20,176 bases of DNA from NCBI GenBank assembly GCA_033763355.1, contig JANRKT010000267.1, positions 1 through 20,176 of the forward strand. Reading direction: 5' to 3'. The notes beneath the pieces are model-generated. The model was not told the DNA's origin. It did not search any database and worked only from the letters and a program-made list of their open reading frames with translations. Position numbers and translations under genes: made by a program. Each line of letters begins with the position of its first letter. The stretch's first letter is position 1. Positions 7,210 through 15,057 of this stretch are shown here, piece by piece. The stretch comes from JANRKT01 sp033763355 (lineage in GTDB: Bacteria > Bacteroidota > Bacteroidia > Chitinophagales > Chitinophagaceae).

Positions 7210-7234
7210 AAATCAGAAATTGCAAATCAGAAAT
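7210..7234 (+). repeat. Short tandem direct repeat in the sucA-sucB gap
   Basis: AAATCAGAAAT occurs twice (7210-7220 and 7224-7234), period 14, filling most of the gap between sucA and sucB. It may set spacing or act in translation initiation of sucB, or be a neutral duplication. Confidence 0.6.
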
Positions 7235-7242
7235 ACCACAGC

Positions 7243-8469
7243 ATGATTGATATTAAAGTCCCCACTGTAGGCGAATCCATCAGCGAAGTAACACTGCTGA
7301 AATGGACACGTAAGAACGGCGAGTATGTAGAACGTGATGAAGTGATAGCCGAACTGGAAAGTGAAAAAGCCACTTTTGAAGTAAATGCCGAACAGGCCGG
7401 TGTATTGAAAACTTCAGCCAGCGAAGGCGACACATTAAAGATCGGCGATGTAATGGCATCTATTGATGAAACTGCAGCAAAGCCATCGTCAAACGGTACT
7501 TCTGTTTCTGAAAAAAAGGAAGAAAAAGTACAGAAAGCAACTGCTTCTGCTGAGAAAGCCCCGGTTGCATCCGCTGCTGATGGCAGCGTTAAAGCATCCC
7601 CTGTTGCAGCCGCTATTCTGGCTGATAAAAAAGTTGACCCCAAAACTGTCACACCTTCAGGATACCAGGGAAAAATATTAAAGAGCGATGTGCTGGATGC
7701 ACTAAGCAATCCCGGCCGCAAACCCGGAATGGTTTTGTTTGGCAGGGAAGCCAAAAAAGAAAAAATGAGCAACCTGCGCAAAACCATTTCCCGCAGATTG
7801 GTAGAAGCCAAAAACACCACTGCCATGCTCACCACATTCAATGAAGTGAACATGCAGCCGGTAATGGACATCCGCAGCAAGTATAAAGACAAGTTTAAAG
7901 AGATACATGGTATCGGCCTTGGCTTTATGAGCTTTTTTGCCAAAGCCTGTTGTTATGCCCTGCAGGAATGGCCCGCTGTAAATGCATATATTGACGGAGA
8001 CGAACTGATTTACCACCAGTACTGCGATATTTCAATAGCCGTTTCCACGCCACGTGGGCTAACCGTGCCGGTAATACGCAATGCCGAAAGTTTAAGCATG
8101 GCCGATATTGAAAAGAAAGTAATGGAACTGGCGGCAAAGGCGAGGGATAATAAACTTACCATTGATGAACTTCAGGGCGGGACATTCACCATTACCAATG
8201 GCGGTGTGTTTGGGTCTTTGCTCAGTACACCTATCATTAATATCCCTCAAAGTGCCATACTGGGCATGCACAAAATAGAAGAAAGGGCAGTTGTGGTAAA
8301 CGGCCAGATTGTAATACGCCCCATGATGTATGTAGCTTTAAGTTATGACCATCGAATCATTGATGGCAGGGAATCAGTAAGCTTCCTTGTAAGGGTAAAA
8401 GAATTGCTTGAAAGCCCGGAACAGTTGTTGTTTGGAAAAGACCCGGTGAAAGCCTTGCTGGAGCTGTGA
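7243..8469 (+). CDS. sucB: Dihydrolipoyllysine succinyltransferase, E2 of 2-oxoglutarate dehydrogenase
   Basis: Core E2 subunit that accepts succinyl from E1 on its lipoyl arm and transfers it to CoA. It has 408 residues, as expected for one lipoyl domain. The lipoyl domain spans 1-75 with the modified lysine at K42 (ESEKATFEV). A charged Ala-rich linker follows, then the E3/E1-binding domain at about 110-155 (SPVAAAILADKKVDP, YQGKILKSDVLDAL), a second linker, and the acyltransferase domain from about 175. The catalytic DHRIIDG is at 369-375 (H370, D374). The N-terminus IKVPTVGESISEVTL favours the succinyltransferase over pyruvate E2, and the sucA neighbour supports that. Its stop codon lies in the loop of a small hairpin. 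Very secure. Confidence 0.97.
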   Translation: MIDIKVPTVGESISEVTLLKWTRKNGEYVERDEVIAELESEKATFEVNAEQAGVLKTSASEGDTLKIGDVMASIDETAAKPSSNGTSVSEKKEEKVQKATASAEKAPVASAADGSVKASPVAAAILADKKVDPKTVTPSGYQGKILKSDVLDALSNPGRKPGMVLFGREAKKEKMSNLRKTISRRLVEAKNTTAMLTTFNEVNMQPVMDIRSKYKDKFKEIHGIGLGFMSFFAKACCYALQEWPAVNAYIDGDELIYHQYCDISIAVSTPRGLTVPVIRNAESLSMADIEKKVMELAAKARDNKLTIDELQGGTFTITNGGVFGSLLSTPIINIPQSAILGMHKIEERAVVVNGQIVIRPMMYVALSYDHRIIDGRESVSFLVRVKELLESPEQLLFGKDPVKALLEL

Positions 8470-8475
8470 CAGCTC
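8461..8475 (+). other. Hairpin enclosing the sucB stop codon
   Basis: GAGCTG-TGA-CAGCTC is a perfect 6-bp stem whose 3-base loop is exactly the sucB stop codon (8467-8469). ATAAAAA follows rather than a T-run, so it is not a classical terminator. It could protect the 3' end or be coincidental. Confidence 0.45.
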
Positions 8476-8487
8476 ATAAAAAGGTTT

Positions 8488-8495
8488 TATCTTTG
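8488..8495 (+). promoter_or_regulatory. Promoter -7 element TATCTTTG of the lipoprotein gene at 8519
   Basis: Exact TAnnTTTG, 23 bases before the ATG, in the short gap after sucB. The same octamer precedes the next lipoprotein (10009) and the cysteine desulfurase (13405-13412, minus). No convincing -33 TTG at the expected spacing. Confidence 0.5.
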
Positions 8496-8518
8496 GTAAA
8501 ACACCCCGGTACTATATT

Positions 8519-9856
8519 ATGAAACGGTTTCCTCTGTTGGTCTCATTAGCAGGCCTTTTGTTTTTTTCCTGCCAGAAAGAATACAGTGTTGAAGGCGGTA
8601 ATAATGCACCATCCGTTGGTTCGCTGCAGGCCGCTGGCACAGGAGATTGCCTTGGCATTACCCTCAGCGGCACATATAAAAAGGACAGTTCACTGAATGC
8701 AACACATTACATTGAAGTAAATGTTATTGTTACTACTCCGGGAAGTTATACCATTACTTCCGACACCCTGAATGGTTACTATTTCAGGACAACGGGAACA
8801 TTTTCTGCTGCCGGCACTGCAAAAGTACGCTTGCAGGGAACAGGAAAACCGCTTAATGCAGGAACCAACAGTTTCAAAGTTACATACAACGGCACTGTCT
8901 GCACATTCATTGTAACGGTAGTACCACCGGCAGGCAGCGGCGGAACAGCAGTATTTTCTTTAAATGGTTCACCCGGCAATTGCACTGGTGCAGTTCCGGC
9001 CGGAACTTATGTGGCAGGAACAGCCCTTACTGCAGCCAATACAGTTTCCATTCAGGTAAATGTAACCACTGCGGGAACTTACACTATAACTACCGCTTCA
9101 GTTAATGGCATTACTTTCACCGGTTCCGGAACATTTGCCGGTCCTGGTGCACAAACCATCATACTCACCGGAAGCGGTACACCTGCTGCTGCAGGCACAT
9201 TTCCTGTTGCGCTAACTGCCGGCAGCACCAACTGCTCATTTAACCTTGTTGTTACTGCAACTGTTGCGCTGGATTATTTTCCACGGACTACCAACAGCAA
9301 CTGGAGCTATGAAATTGATGATGACCCCGCTGATACTTTGTTTCGCCAGGTAATTGCTGCTACCCACACTGCGCTTGGCAATACCTATAATATTTTCGTT
9401 GTTGCCAACGGGTCTGGTTTTGATTCATCCGGATACTACCGGAAAGCAGGCGGTGATTACTATGAATTTTTAGATATCGGTGATTATATTGGTTTTGATT
9501 CTGCATTGTGGGTTGAAAATATTTTCCTGAAAGATAATGTGGCTGCAGGTACAGCATGGAATACCGCTTCTTATACCGGCCAGGTTTCAGGGATACCTTA
9601 TACCATAAGAATAAAGCGGAGTATTTTACAGAAAGATGTAACTGTTGGCATTGATGGAGTAAATTATCCCAATACAATTGTAGTAGAGGAAAAATATGAA
9701 GCCTTAAATGCCGGCATTTGGATTGACCTTACATCTTTACTCGGCTATGTAAGAAGCTATTATTCAAGAAATATTGGTTTTATAAAGCTTGAGTTTTATG
9801 ATGCGTCAAATGCCATAGATGCAAAGCTGGAGATGAAACGATATACCGTTTTCTAG
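8519..9856 (+). CDS. Lipoprotein with two tandem Ig-like repeats
   Basis: 445 residues. The N-terminus MKRFPLLVSLAGLLFFSC is a lipoprotein signal with Cys18 as the lipidated residue, followed by QKEY. Residues about 35-134 and 143-247 are two related beta-rich repeats. Each starts with G-(D/N)-C, contains VNVxxTTxGxYTIT, xxxNGxxFxxxGTF and LxGxGxPxxAG, and ends with a second Cys (C44/C128 and C155/C239), probably one disulfide per repeat. The C-terminal half (about 250-445) begins DYFPRTTNSNWSYEIDDDP and looks like a separate beta-rich domain. Ser/Thr/Gly-rich composition fits an outer-membrane or surface protein. It has its own promoter motif and a strong terminator, so it is not part of the sucAB unit. 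I cannot name a function; adhesion or glycan contact is a guess from the architecture. Confidence 0.85.
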   Translation: MKRFPLLVSLAGLLFFSCQKEYSVEGGNNAPSVGSLQAAGTGDCLGITLSGTYKKDSSLNATHYIEVNVIVTTPGSYTITSDTLNGYYFRTTGTFSAAGTAKVRLQGTGKPLNAGTNSFKVTYNGTVCTFIVTVVPPAGSGGTAVFSLNGSPGNCTGAVPAGTYVAGTALTAANTVSIQVNVTTAGTYTITTASVNGITFTGSGTFAGPGAQTIILTGSGTPAAAGTFPVALTAGSTNCSFNLVVTATVALDYFPRTTNSNWSYEIDDDPADTLFRQVIAATHTALGNTYNIFVVANGSGFDSSGYYRKAGGDYYEFLDIGDYIGFDSALWVENIFLKDNVAAGTAWNTASYTGQVSGIPYTIRIKRSILQKDVTVGIDGVNYPNTIVVEEKYEALNAGIWIDLTSLLGYVRSYYSRNIGFIKLEFYDASNAIDAKLEMKRYTVF

Positions 9857-9875
9857 GCGTAAACAATATTTGTAT

Positions 9876-9908
9876 AAAAAAAGGTTGCCGGCAAAGGCAA
9901 CCTTTTTT
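9876..9908 (+). terminator. Rho-independent terminator after the lipoprotein gene
   Basis: AAAAAAGGTTGCC (9877-9889) and GGCAACCTTTTTT (9896-9908) form a perfect 13-bp stem with a 6-base loop and a T6 tail, 20 bases after the stop codon. The A-run on the left arm makes it able to act in both directions. Confidence 0.93.
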
Positions 9909-10008
9909 GTTTTCCGGGTTTCATTATGATAAACACTTCACCGCAGCTGAAAATCAGCAGCGGCCTGTTTTATGTTTTGAAAGGTTATGATGGGGATGAA
10001 TTAGTTTT

Positions 10009-10016
10009 TATCTTTG
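10009..10016 (+). promoter_or_regulatory. Promoter -7 element TATCTTTG of the lipoprotein gene at 10054
   Basis: Exact TAnnTTTG, 37 bases before the ATG and about 100 bases after the preceding terminator. It is the same octamer as at 8488, so the two lipoprotein genes may be expressed from similar promoters. Confidence 0.5.
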
Positions 10017-10053
10017 AAAAAACTTATCAACTTACAAAACACCTTCATACTTT

Positions 10054-10911
10054 ATGAAACTGAAAGTTTACATTTTATTGTTCCTTGCATCTGCAATCTT
10101 CGTTTCCTGCCAGAAAGAGATCACCGACGGAAGCGTCAACCCCAGTGTTCCCCCGGCTTCTTCAGGCGACCTGCTGGTGAGGGCAGTACAAAAAGAAGGC
10201 AGCGATTCGGTTGTAGTAGTGTTTACATACGATGCCTCAAAACGCTTGATCAATGAAAACATCACAGGCATTTCGCAGGGAGTGGATGTTACCAATAACA
10301 CAAGGCTGGTGAGAAATGCTTCAGGCATCATTACGCAGATTGTTCAAAAAAGCCCGGCTTTTCAACCCTTTGGTATTGACAGTGTGGTTACACAGGTTTT
10401 TTATTCCAATTCGCGTTACACACATTCCATCCAGCAGTTCTCATTATTGGGTATTATATCAAAAGACAGTACTGTATTGCAATATGATGCTGCGGGTAAA
10501 GTAACCCGCCAGGATTCTTACCAGCAACTGGTTGGTATTACTTCATACGAACTTTCGTTGCGTGTTGAATTTACTTACGACGCAAACGGCAATGTGCTGC
10601 AGTTTAAAGATTATTCTTTTAATCCAGGTTCCTCAACAGGCGTCCTGGCGGGCATCACCACATATACATACGATAACAAAGTAAGCCCCATCAGGCTCAG
10701 TACACCCGGTGAAGCGTTTATCATAAGCCGCTCTGATATGAGCGCTGTGAATAACCCCATAACAGCAAGGATAGAAGATGCCACTAACCAGGCCAATACT
10801 GTAAACTTTACTTATGCAATTACCTACAATGCAAAAAACAAACCTGCAACTGCTATAATAACCCAGAACCCGGGCAATATTGTATCCAACGCCACATTTA
10901 CTTACCAGTAA
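10054..10911 (+). CDS. Lipoprotein with RHS/YD-like beta repeats
   Basis: 285 residues. MKLKVYILLFLASAIFVSC is a lipoprotein signal with Cys19, again followed by QKE. The mature part repeats a pattern of aromatic-rich strands and YD-A/N-G-(K/N) turns: FTYDASKRLINE, LQYDAAGKVTRQDSY, FTYDANGNVLQFKDY, TYTYDNKVSPIR and ITYNAKNKPATAI. This resembles YD/RHS-type strands and the DUF4595-like outer-membrane lipoproteins common in Bacteroidota, which is how I would place it; the exact family is not certain. No enzyme motif is seen. It is transcribed alone from its own promoter, with two palindromes just downstream. Likely anchored in the outer membrane, function unknown. Confidence 0.82.
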   Translation: MKLKVYILLFLASAIFVSCQKEITDGSVNPSVPPASSGDLLVRAVQKEGSDSVVVVFTYDASKRLINENITGISQGVDVTNNTRLVRNASGIITQIVQKSPAFQPFGIDSVVTQVFYSNSRYTHSIQQFSLLGIISKDSTVLQYDAAGKVTRQDSYQQLVGITSYELSLRVEFTYDANGNVLQFKDYSFNPGSSTGVLAGITTYTYDNKVSPIRLSTPGEAFIISRSDMSAVNNPITARIEDATNQANTVNFTYAITYNAKNKPATAIITQNPGNIVSNATFTYQ

Positions 10912-10936
10912 TACAGATCCGGATGTAAAACGTATC

Positions 10937-10953
10937 TAAACCTGACAGGTTTA
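10937..10953. repeat. Palindrome TAAACCTG-A-CAGGTTTA
   Basis: Perfect 8-base arms around a single central A, 25 bases after the lipoprotein stop. It is the reverse complement of the element at 10982-10998; the centres are 45 bases apart. Confidence 0.8.
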
Positions 10954-10981
10954 ACTTTATGCAAGCTGTATATTCAAGTAT

Positions 10982-10998
10982 TAAACCTGTCAGGTTTA
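10982..10998. repeat. Palindrome TAAACCTG-T-CAGGTTTA
   Basis: Perfect 8-base arms around a central T, the mirror copy of 10937-10953, located 54 bases before the next start codon. The pair could bind a dimeric regulator, fold as one long hairpin with the first copy, or be members of a dispersed intergenic repeat. Confidence 0.8.
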
Positions 10999-11043
10999 TT
11001 AAGTTATGACTTCATAGCAGGGAAAGTTTAATGCAAATGGTAT

Positions 11044-11051
11044 TACTTTTG
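11044..11051 (+). promoter_or_regulatory. Promoter-like TACTTTTG directly before the RsmB-like gene
   Basis: Exact TAnnTTTG ending one base before the ATG at 11053. If active, transcription would start at about the second ATG (11056), giving a leaderless message. It may also be a chance match, with the true promoter further upstream. Confidence 0.35.
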
Positions 11052-11052
11052 G

Positions 11053-12210
11053 ATGATGAGATATGCATCATGGCTTACAACAGCCATTCAAATACTCTCT
11101 GCTTACAAAGGCGATATTCCTTTTGCTGCCTTTATAAAAAGTTATTTCAGGCAAAATAAAAAGCACGGCTCAAACGACCGCAGGCAGATCAGCCATCTTT
11201 GTTACTGTTATTTCAGGACGGGGCATGCCATGAAGCAATCAGCTATAAAAGAAAAAATACTTGCAGGCCTTTTTTTATGTTCCCACGAAAGCAATGAACT
11301 GCTGCAGGTATTTAAACCAGACTGGAATGAGGCAATAAACAAATCAGCGGGGGAGAAGCTGCCGGCGATTAATGTTAGGCCAGAAGATATATTCCCCTTT
11401 CATGATGAACTGAGTGATGAAATAAATAATGAAGAATTCATAGTTTCTCATTTTCTTCAGCCCGATTTGTTTATCCGTATCCGCCCGGGCTGTAAGGAAA
11501 CAGTAAGGGAAAAGCTTGATGCTGCCGGCTGTACTTATCAGCTTTTAAATGATACCTGTATTGCATTGCCCAATTCAACTAAGATTGACGCCATACTGCA
11601 ATTGAATAAAGAAGCAGTGGTACAGGATTACAGTTCCCAGGCGGTAGCTTCATTTTTTCCGGCCAGACGGGGACAGTCAATCCGTGTATGGGATTGCTGT
11701 GCCGGCAGCGGTGGGAAATCCATATTGTTATTCGACTTATTTCAAACCATTCAGCTTACGGCTTCTGATGTAAGGGAATCCATTCTCGTAAATCTCAAAA
11801 AAAGGTTTACCGAGGCGGGCTTATCGGGTTACAAAAGTTTTTTAACTGACTTAACTGCTCACAGTCCGAAGTTGCCTGCTGACAGCTTCAATTTTATCCT
11901 CGCAGATGTACCCTGCAGCGGAAGCGGCACATGGGGAAGGACGCCGGAGCAAATGTATTTTTTTGAAAGGGATGAGATTGAAAAATATGTTGCCCTTCAA
12001 AAAAAGATCATCAGCAATGTCATCCCGTCATTACAAAAAGATGGTTACCTGCTTTATATTACCTGCTCTGGTTTTAAAAAAGAGAACGAAGATGTAATCA
12101 GGTACATCTGCGATAACTTTTTCTTAAAGCTGGTTAAGCAGCAAATGCTGAAAGGCTATGATAAGAAAGCGGATACAATGTTTGCAGCTTTGATGGTGAA
12201 GCCTGGGTAA
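11053..12210 (+). CDS. RsmB/Fmu-like RNA (cytosine-5) methyltransferase
   Basis: SAM-dependent m5C RNA methyltransferase, most like the RsmB (Sun/Fmu) family that modifies 16S rRNA. It has 385 residues, shorter than E. coli RsmB, with a reduced N-terminal domain (residues 1-125, helical, RQISHLCYCYFR). The catalytic domain shows motif I VWDCCAGSGGKS (212-223), acidic SDVRESILVNL (238-248), motif IV ADVPCSGSGTWGR (284-296, C288) and motif VI YITCSGFKKENED (335-347, C338). Both cysteines of the two-cysteine m5C mechanism are present. In this family the motif VI cysteine attacks the base and the motif IV cysteine aids release. Start is ATG 11053 or the adjacent ATG 11056. It converges on the cysteine desulfurase with a 26-base gap. 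Target RNA not provable here. Confidence 0.88.
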   Translation: MMRYASWLTTAIQILSAYKGDIPFAAFIKSYFRQNKKHGSNDRRQISHLCYCYFRTGHAMKQSAIKEKILAGLFLCSHESNELLQVFKPDWNEAINKSAGEKLPAINVRPEDIFPFHDELSDEINNEEFIVSHFLQPDLFIRIRPGCKETVREKLDAAGCTYQLLNDTCIALPNSTKIDAILQLNKEAVVQDYSSQAVASFFPARRGQSIRVWDCCAGSGGKSILLFDLFQTIQLTASDVRESILVNLKKRFTEAGLSGYKSFLTDLTAHSPKLPADSFNFILADVPCSGSGTWGRTPEQMYFFERDEIEKYVALQKKIISNVIPSLQKDGYLLYITCSGFKKENEDVIRYICDNFFLKLVKQQMLKGYDKKADTMFAALMVKPG

Positions 12211-12236
12211 AAAACCGGGAATCCTGTTTTAAAATT

Positions 12237-13364
12237 TCAAATCAGCTCTTTAAGTTTCTCCACTACCGCATCCACTTCTTCCTTTGTATTGTTTTTGCAG
12301 AAGGAGAAACGTACGGTTACCTGGTTGGGGTTGTTGTTAATGGCACGGATGACATGTGACCCCTGGTCTGTTCCACTGGTACAGGCGCTGCCCCCTGATG
12401 CACAGATATTATTGATATCAAGGTTAAATAAAATCATTTCTGATTTCTCCGTTTTGGGAAAACTTACGCTCAGCACGGTATATAAACTTCTGCCCAGCGG
12501 GTCGCCGTTAAAAGAAATGCCTTTGATGTGTTTTTTTAACTGCTCCATCATATATACTTTAATGCTTTTGATGTAAGCGCTGTCCTTTTCATAATTTTCC
12601 GTTTCAATTTCCAGCGCTTTGGCAAAACCCACAATGCCGTATAAATTTTCAGTGCCGGCACGCATATTTCTCTCCTGTCCGCCGCCGTGTATAAAAGGAT
12701 GGATCTTTACATTTTCATTGATGTATAAAATGCCAACTCCTTTGGGGCCATGAAATTTATGGCCTGCTCCGGTAATAAAGTGCACCGGTGTATTACGCAG
12801 GTCAAAAGGAAAATGCCCCACCGTTTGCACGGTATCTGAATGAAAGATGGCATTGTATAATTTACAGATGTGCCCCACTGAGTGTATATCAAGTATGTTG
12901 CCGATTTCATTGTTGGCGTGCATCAGGGTAACCAGTGTTTTCTCTTCGCTGTTGGCCAGTAACCTTTCAAGGTCTTCTGTATCCACATGGCCGTTGGGCA
13001 ACAGCTTTACATAACTAAGCCTCGCTTCGCCATGGTTTCTTAAATACTCAACCGTATGTAATGTGGCATGGTGTTCAATAACTGATGTAATGATGTGTTT
13101 GCAACCGAGGTCATGTACAGCAGCATTAATGGCAGTATTGCTGCTTTCTGTTCCGCCGCTGGTGAAAAATATTTCTGCGGGGTGTGCATTTAAAATCTTG
13201 GCTACGCTTTTACGTGCATTTTCAATAGCCAGCCTGCTTTCCCTTCCGTAAGAATAAATTGAAGAGGGGTTACCAAATCTTTCAGTAAGATATGGCATCA
13301 TCGCTTCCAGTACAGCAGGATCAAGTGATGTGGTAGCAGCGTTATCGAAATAAATACGGTTCAT
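12237..13364 (-). CDS. Cysteine desulfurase (NifS/IscS class)
   Basis: PLP enzyme that takes sulfur from cysteine as an enzyme persulfide for Fe-S cluster or tRNA thiolation pathways. 375 residues, the normal length. It starts MNRIYFDNAATT, and GGTESSNTAIN (70-80), EHHATL (97-102) and HANNEIG (149-155) follow family order. The PLP lysine is K203 in GAGHKFHGPKG, GGGQERNMRAGTEN (227-240) is the conserved core, and the catalytic loop SGGSACTSG carries C328. The SACTSG loop and overall length place it in group I (IscS/NifS) rather than SufS. No iscU or other Fe-S gene is adjacent, so a specific symbol is not justified. It has its own promoter element upstream and lies downstream of glmM on the same strand. 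Confidence 0.95.
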   Translation of the reverse strand: MNRIYFDNAATTSLDPAVLEAMMPYLTERFGNPSSIYSYGRESRLAIENARKSVAKILNAHPAEIFFTSGGTESSNTAINAAVHDLGCKHIITSVIEHHATLHTVEYLRNHGEARLSYVKLLPNGHVDTEDLERLLANSEEKTLVTLMHANNEIGNILDIHSVGHICKLYNAIFHSDTVQTVGHFPFDLRNTPVHFITGAGHKFHGPKGVGILYINENVKIHPFIHGGGQERNMRAGTENLYGIVGFAKALEIETENYEKDSAYIKSIKVYMMEQLKKHIKGISFNGDPLGRSLYTVLSVSFPKTEKSEMILFNLDINNICASGGSACTSGTDQGSHVIRAINNNPNQVTVRFSFCKNNTKEEVDAVVEKLKELI

Positions 13365-13404
13365 GCCCCGGCCTCTTTAAAGAGAATTAAAATTTTAAGA
13401 CGTG

Positions 13405-13412
13405 CAAAGATA
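13405..13412 (-). promoter_or_regulatory. Promoter -7 element TATCTTTG of the cysteine desulfurase gene
   Basis: Exact TAnnTTTG on the minus strand, 40 bases before the ATG. TTT occurs about 22 bases further upstream as a possible -33. Confidence 0.55.
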
Positions 13413-13484
13413 AAGAATTGGCCGCTGTATAAACTTGCCCGTTATTGATGCTGAGAAAATTTAAAAATAATACGGAAAGGCATT

Positions 13485-13504
13485 CCCTCCCTTTAGGGGC
13501 AGGG
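13485..13504 (-). other. GC-rich imperfect hairpin after glmM
   Basis: On the minus strand CCCTG-CCCC-TAAA-GGG-AGGG can pair as CCCT/AGGG plus CCC/GGG with a bulge, directly after the glmM stop. No T-run follows, so it is a weak terminator candidate or a piece of a dispersed intergenic repeat. Confidence 0.3.
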
Positions 13505-13508
13505 GTTT

Positions 13509-14894
13509 TTACATAAACTCCTTTATGTCGTGCATCAGCCGCAGTGCAATGTTATTTGCAGTGGTTTCAAAACTGCTTTCGGCTATAATGCGGATGATGG
13601 GCTCGGTATTGCTGCTGCGCAGGTGTACCCAGTCATTGTCAAATTCAATGCGAAGGCCATCTTCTGTATTGATGGGGTGGTTGCGGTATTTGGTTTTTAT
13701 CTTTTCCAGTATTTCTTTCAGGTCAACATTATTGCGCAGTTCAATTTTATTTTTGCTGATGAAGTAATCAGGGTAAGTGCCTTTTATCTGCTTTACGCTC
13801 TTGCCGGATTGCGCCATGTAACTTAAAAACAAAGCAATGCCCACCAGCGCATCCCTTCCGTAATGCAAATCAGGAAGGATGATGCCGCCATTGCCTTCGC
13901 CGCCTATCACCGCATTTACTTCTTTCATTTTTTTAACCACATTCACTTCGCCTACTGCACTGGGGTAGTATGTGCCCCCGTGCCTCAGTGTAACATCTTT
14001 CAGTGCTTTTGAAGAAGACAGGTTGCTCACCGTATTGCCCTGTCTTTTCCCCAAAACATAATCTGCCACGGCTACAAGCGTGTATTCCTCACCAAACATG
14101 CTGCCGTCTTCGCAAACCAGTACAAGGCGGTCCACGTCGGGGTCAACTGCAATGCCAATATCTGCTTTGTGCTTATTTACTTCTGCTGAAAGTTGTGTGA
14201 GGTGCTGTGGCAATGGCTCAGGGTTATGGGCAAATTTGCCATTAACTTCCCCGTTCAGCACAACAACATCTTTTATACCCAGCGCCTTCAGCAATTCAGG
14301 AACATAAATGGCGCCCGTGCTGTTAATAGCATCCAGCACCACTTTGTATTTTCTTTTTTTAATAGCGGCCACATCTACTATATCAAGCCCGCAGATAATA
14401 TCAATATGCCGCTGCATATAACTGTTGTCCTGTGTCCAGTGGCCGAGTTTGTCAACCGGGGCAAAAACAAAATTTTCTTTTGTTGCTTTATCCAGTACCA
14501 CAGCGCCGTCCTCTGCACTTATAAATTCACCTGAGCTGTTAAGCAATTTCAATGCATTCCATTCTTTGGCGTTGTGGCTTGCAGTAATAATAATACCGCC
14601 TGCTGCTTTTTCAAGCACTACAGCCATTTCAACTGTGGGCGTTGTGCTGAGGCCCAGGTCAACCACATCAATACCAAGTCCGTTTAATGTATTTACAACA
14701 AGATTAGTTACCAGCGGGCCGCTGATGCGCCCATCCCTGCCGATAACTACTTTGCGGTTGCCGCCTTTGTCGAGGAGCCAACTGCCGAAAGATGCAGTAA
14801 ACTTAACTACATCGAGAGGGGAGAGTGTTTCACCAGGTTTGCCGCCAATTGTGCCCCTGATACCTGAAATGCTTTTAATCAATGCCACATTCAT
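13509..14894 (-). CDS. glmM: Phosphoglucosamine mutase
   Basis: Alpha-D-phosphohexomutase that interconverts glucosamine-6-phosphate and glucosamine-1-phosphate on the way to UDP-GlcNAc for peptidoglycan and LPS. From ATG 14894 it is 461 residues; the frame is open to 14975, but family similarity begins at ALIKSISGIRGTIGG. Active-site phosphoserine is S106 in ITASHNAKEWN. The metal loop DPDVDR (251-256), sugar loop GEGNGG (332-337) and phosphate loop RSSNTEPIIRI (426-436) are all intact. The GEGNGG form suggests the GlmM-type branch common in Bacteroidota; phosphomannomutase/phosphoglucomutase activity cannot be fully excluded. Its promoter element lies 15 bases upstream, divergent from the methyltransferase gene at 15058. 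Confidence 0.92.
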   Translation of the reverse strand: MNVALIKSISGIRGTIGGKPGETLSPLDVVKFTASFGSWLLDKGGNRKVVIGRDGRISGPLVTNLVVNTLNGLGIDVVDLGLSTTPTVEMAVVLEKAAGGIIITASHNAKEWNALKLLNSSGEFISAEDGAVVLDKATKENFVFAPVDKLGHWTQDNSYMQRHIDIICGLDIVDVAAIKKRKYKVVLDAINSTGAIYVPELLKALGIKDVVVLNGEVNGKFAHNPEPLPQHLTQLSAEVNKHKADIGIAVDPDVDRLVLVCEDGSMFGEEYTLVAVADYVLGKRQGNTVSNLSSSKALKDVTLRHGGTYYPSAVGEVNVVKKMKEVNAVIGGEGNGGIILPDLHYGRDALVGIALFLSYMAQSGKSVKQIKGTYPDYFISKNKIELRNNVDLKEILEKIKTKYRNHPINTEDGLRIEFDNDWVHLRSSNTEPIIRIIAESSFETTANNIALRLMHDIKEFM

Positions 14895-14909
14895 GGGGTT
14901 TAGAGGCTG

Positions 14910-14917
14910 CAAACTTA
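14910..14917 (-). promoter_or_regulatory. glmM promoter, -7 element TAAGTTTG
   Basis: Exact TAnnTTTG on the minus strand, 15 bases before ATG 14894. Its position supports that start over 14975, which would lie upstream of the promoter. Confidence 0.6.
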
Positions 14918-15030
14918 ACTTAAAAAAACGGAATAGCCGAAGATGCTTTAACCCTATTGAGATACTGTAGAACAATGACTACATGAAAAGCATGAATATA
15001 TTTTTCTGCAATAAGAAGGCCCCAACCTCC

Positions 15031-15038
15031 TACATTTG
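15031..15038 (+). promoter_or_regulatory. Promoter -7 element TACATTTG of the methyltransferase gene
   Basis: Exact TAnnTTTG, 19 bases before ATG 15058. It argues against a start at 14983, which lies upstream of the promoter. Confidence 0.6.
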
Positions 15039-15057
15039 TTCAAATTTTCGCACTGCT

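Noticed and set aside
7227..7943. 238-codon Ser-rich open frame on the minus strand
   Set aside because: Antisense to sucB; the Ser/Ala/Phe-rich composition is the mirror of sucB codon use.
14425..14970. 181-codon plus-strand open frame
   Set aside because: Antisense to glmM over its conserved active-site region; no promoter or family similarity.
14983..15057. Upstream start for the methyltransferase gene
   Set aside because: The extension is not domain-like and the promoter octamer at 15031-15038 lies inside it.
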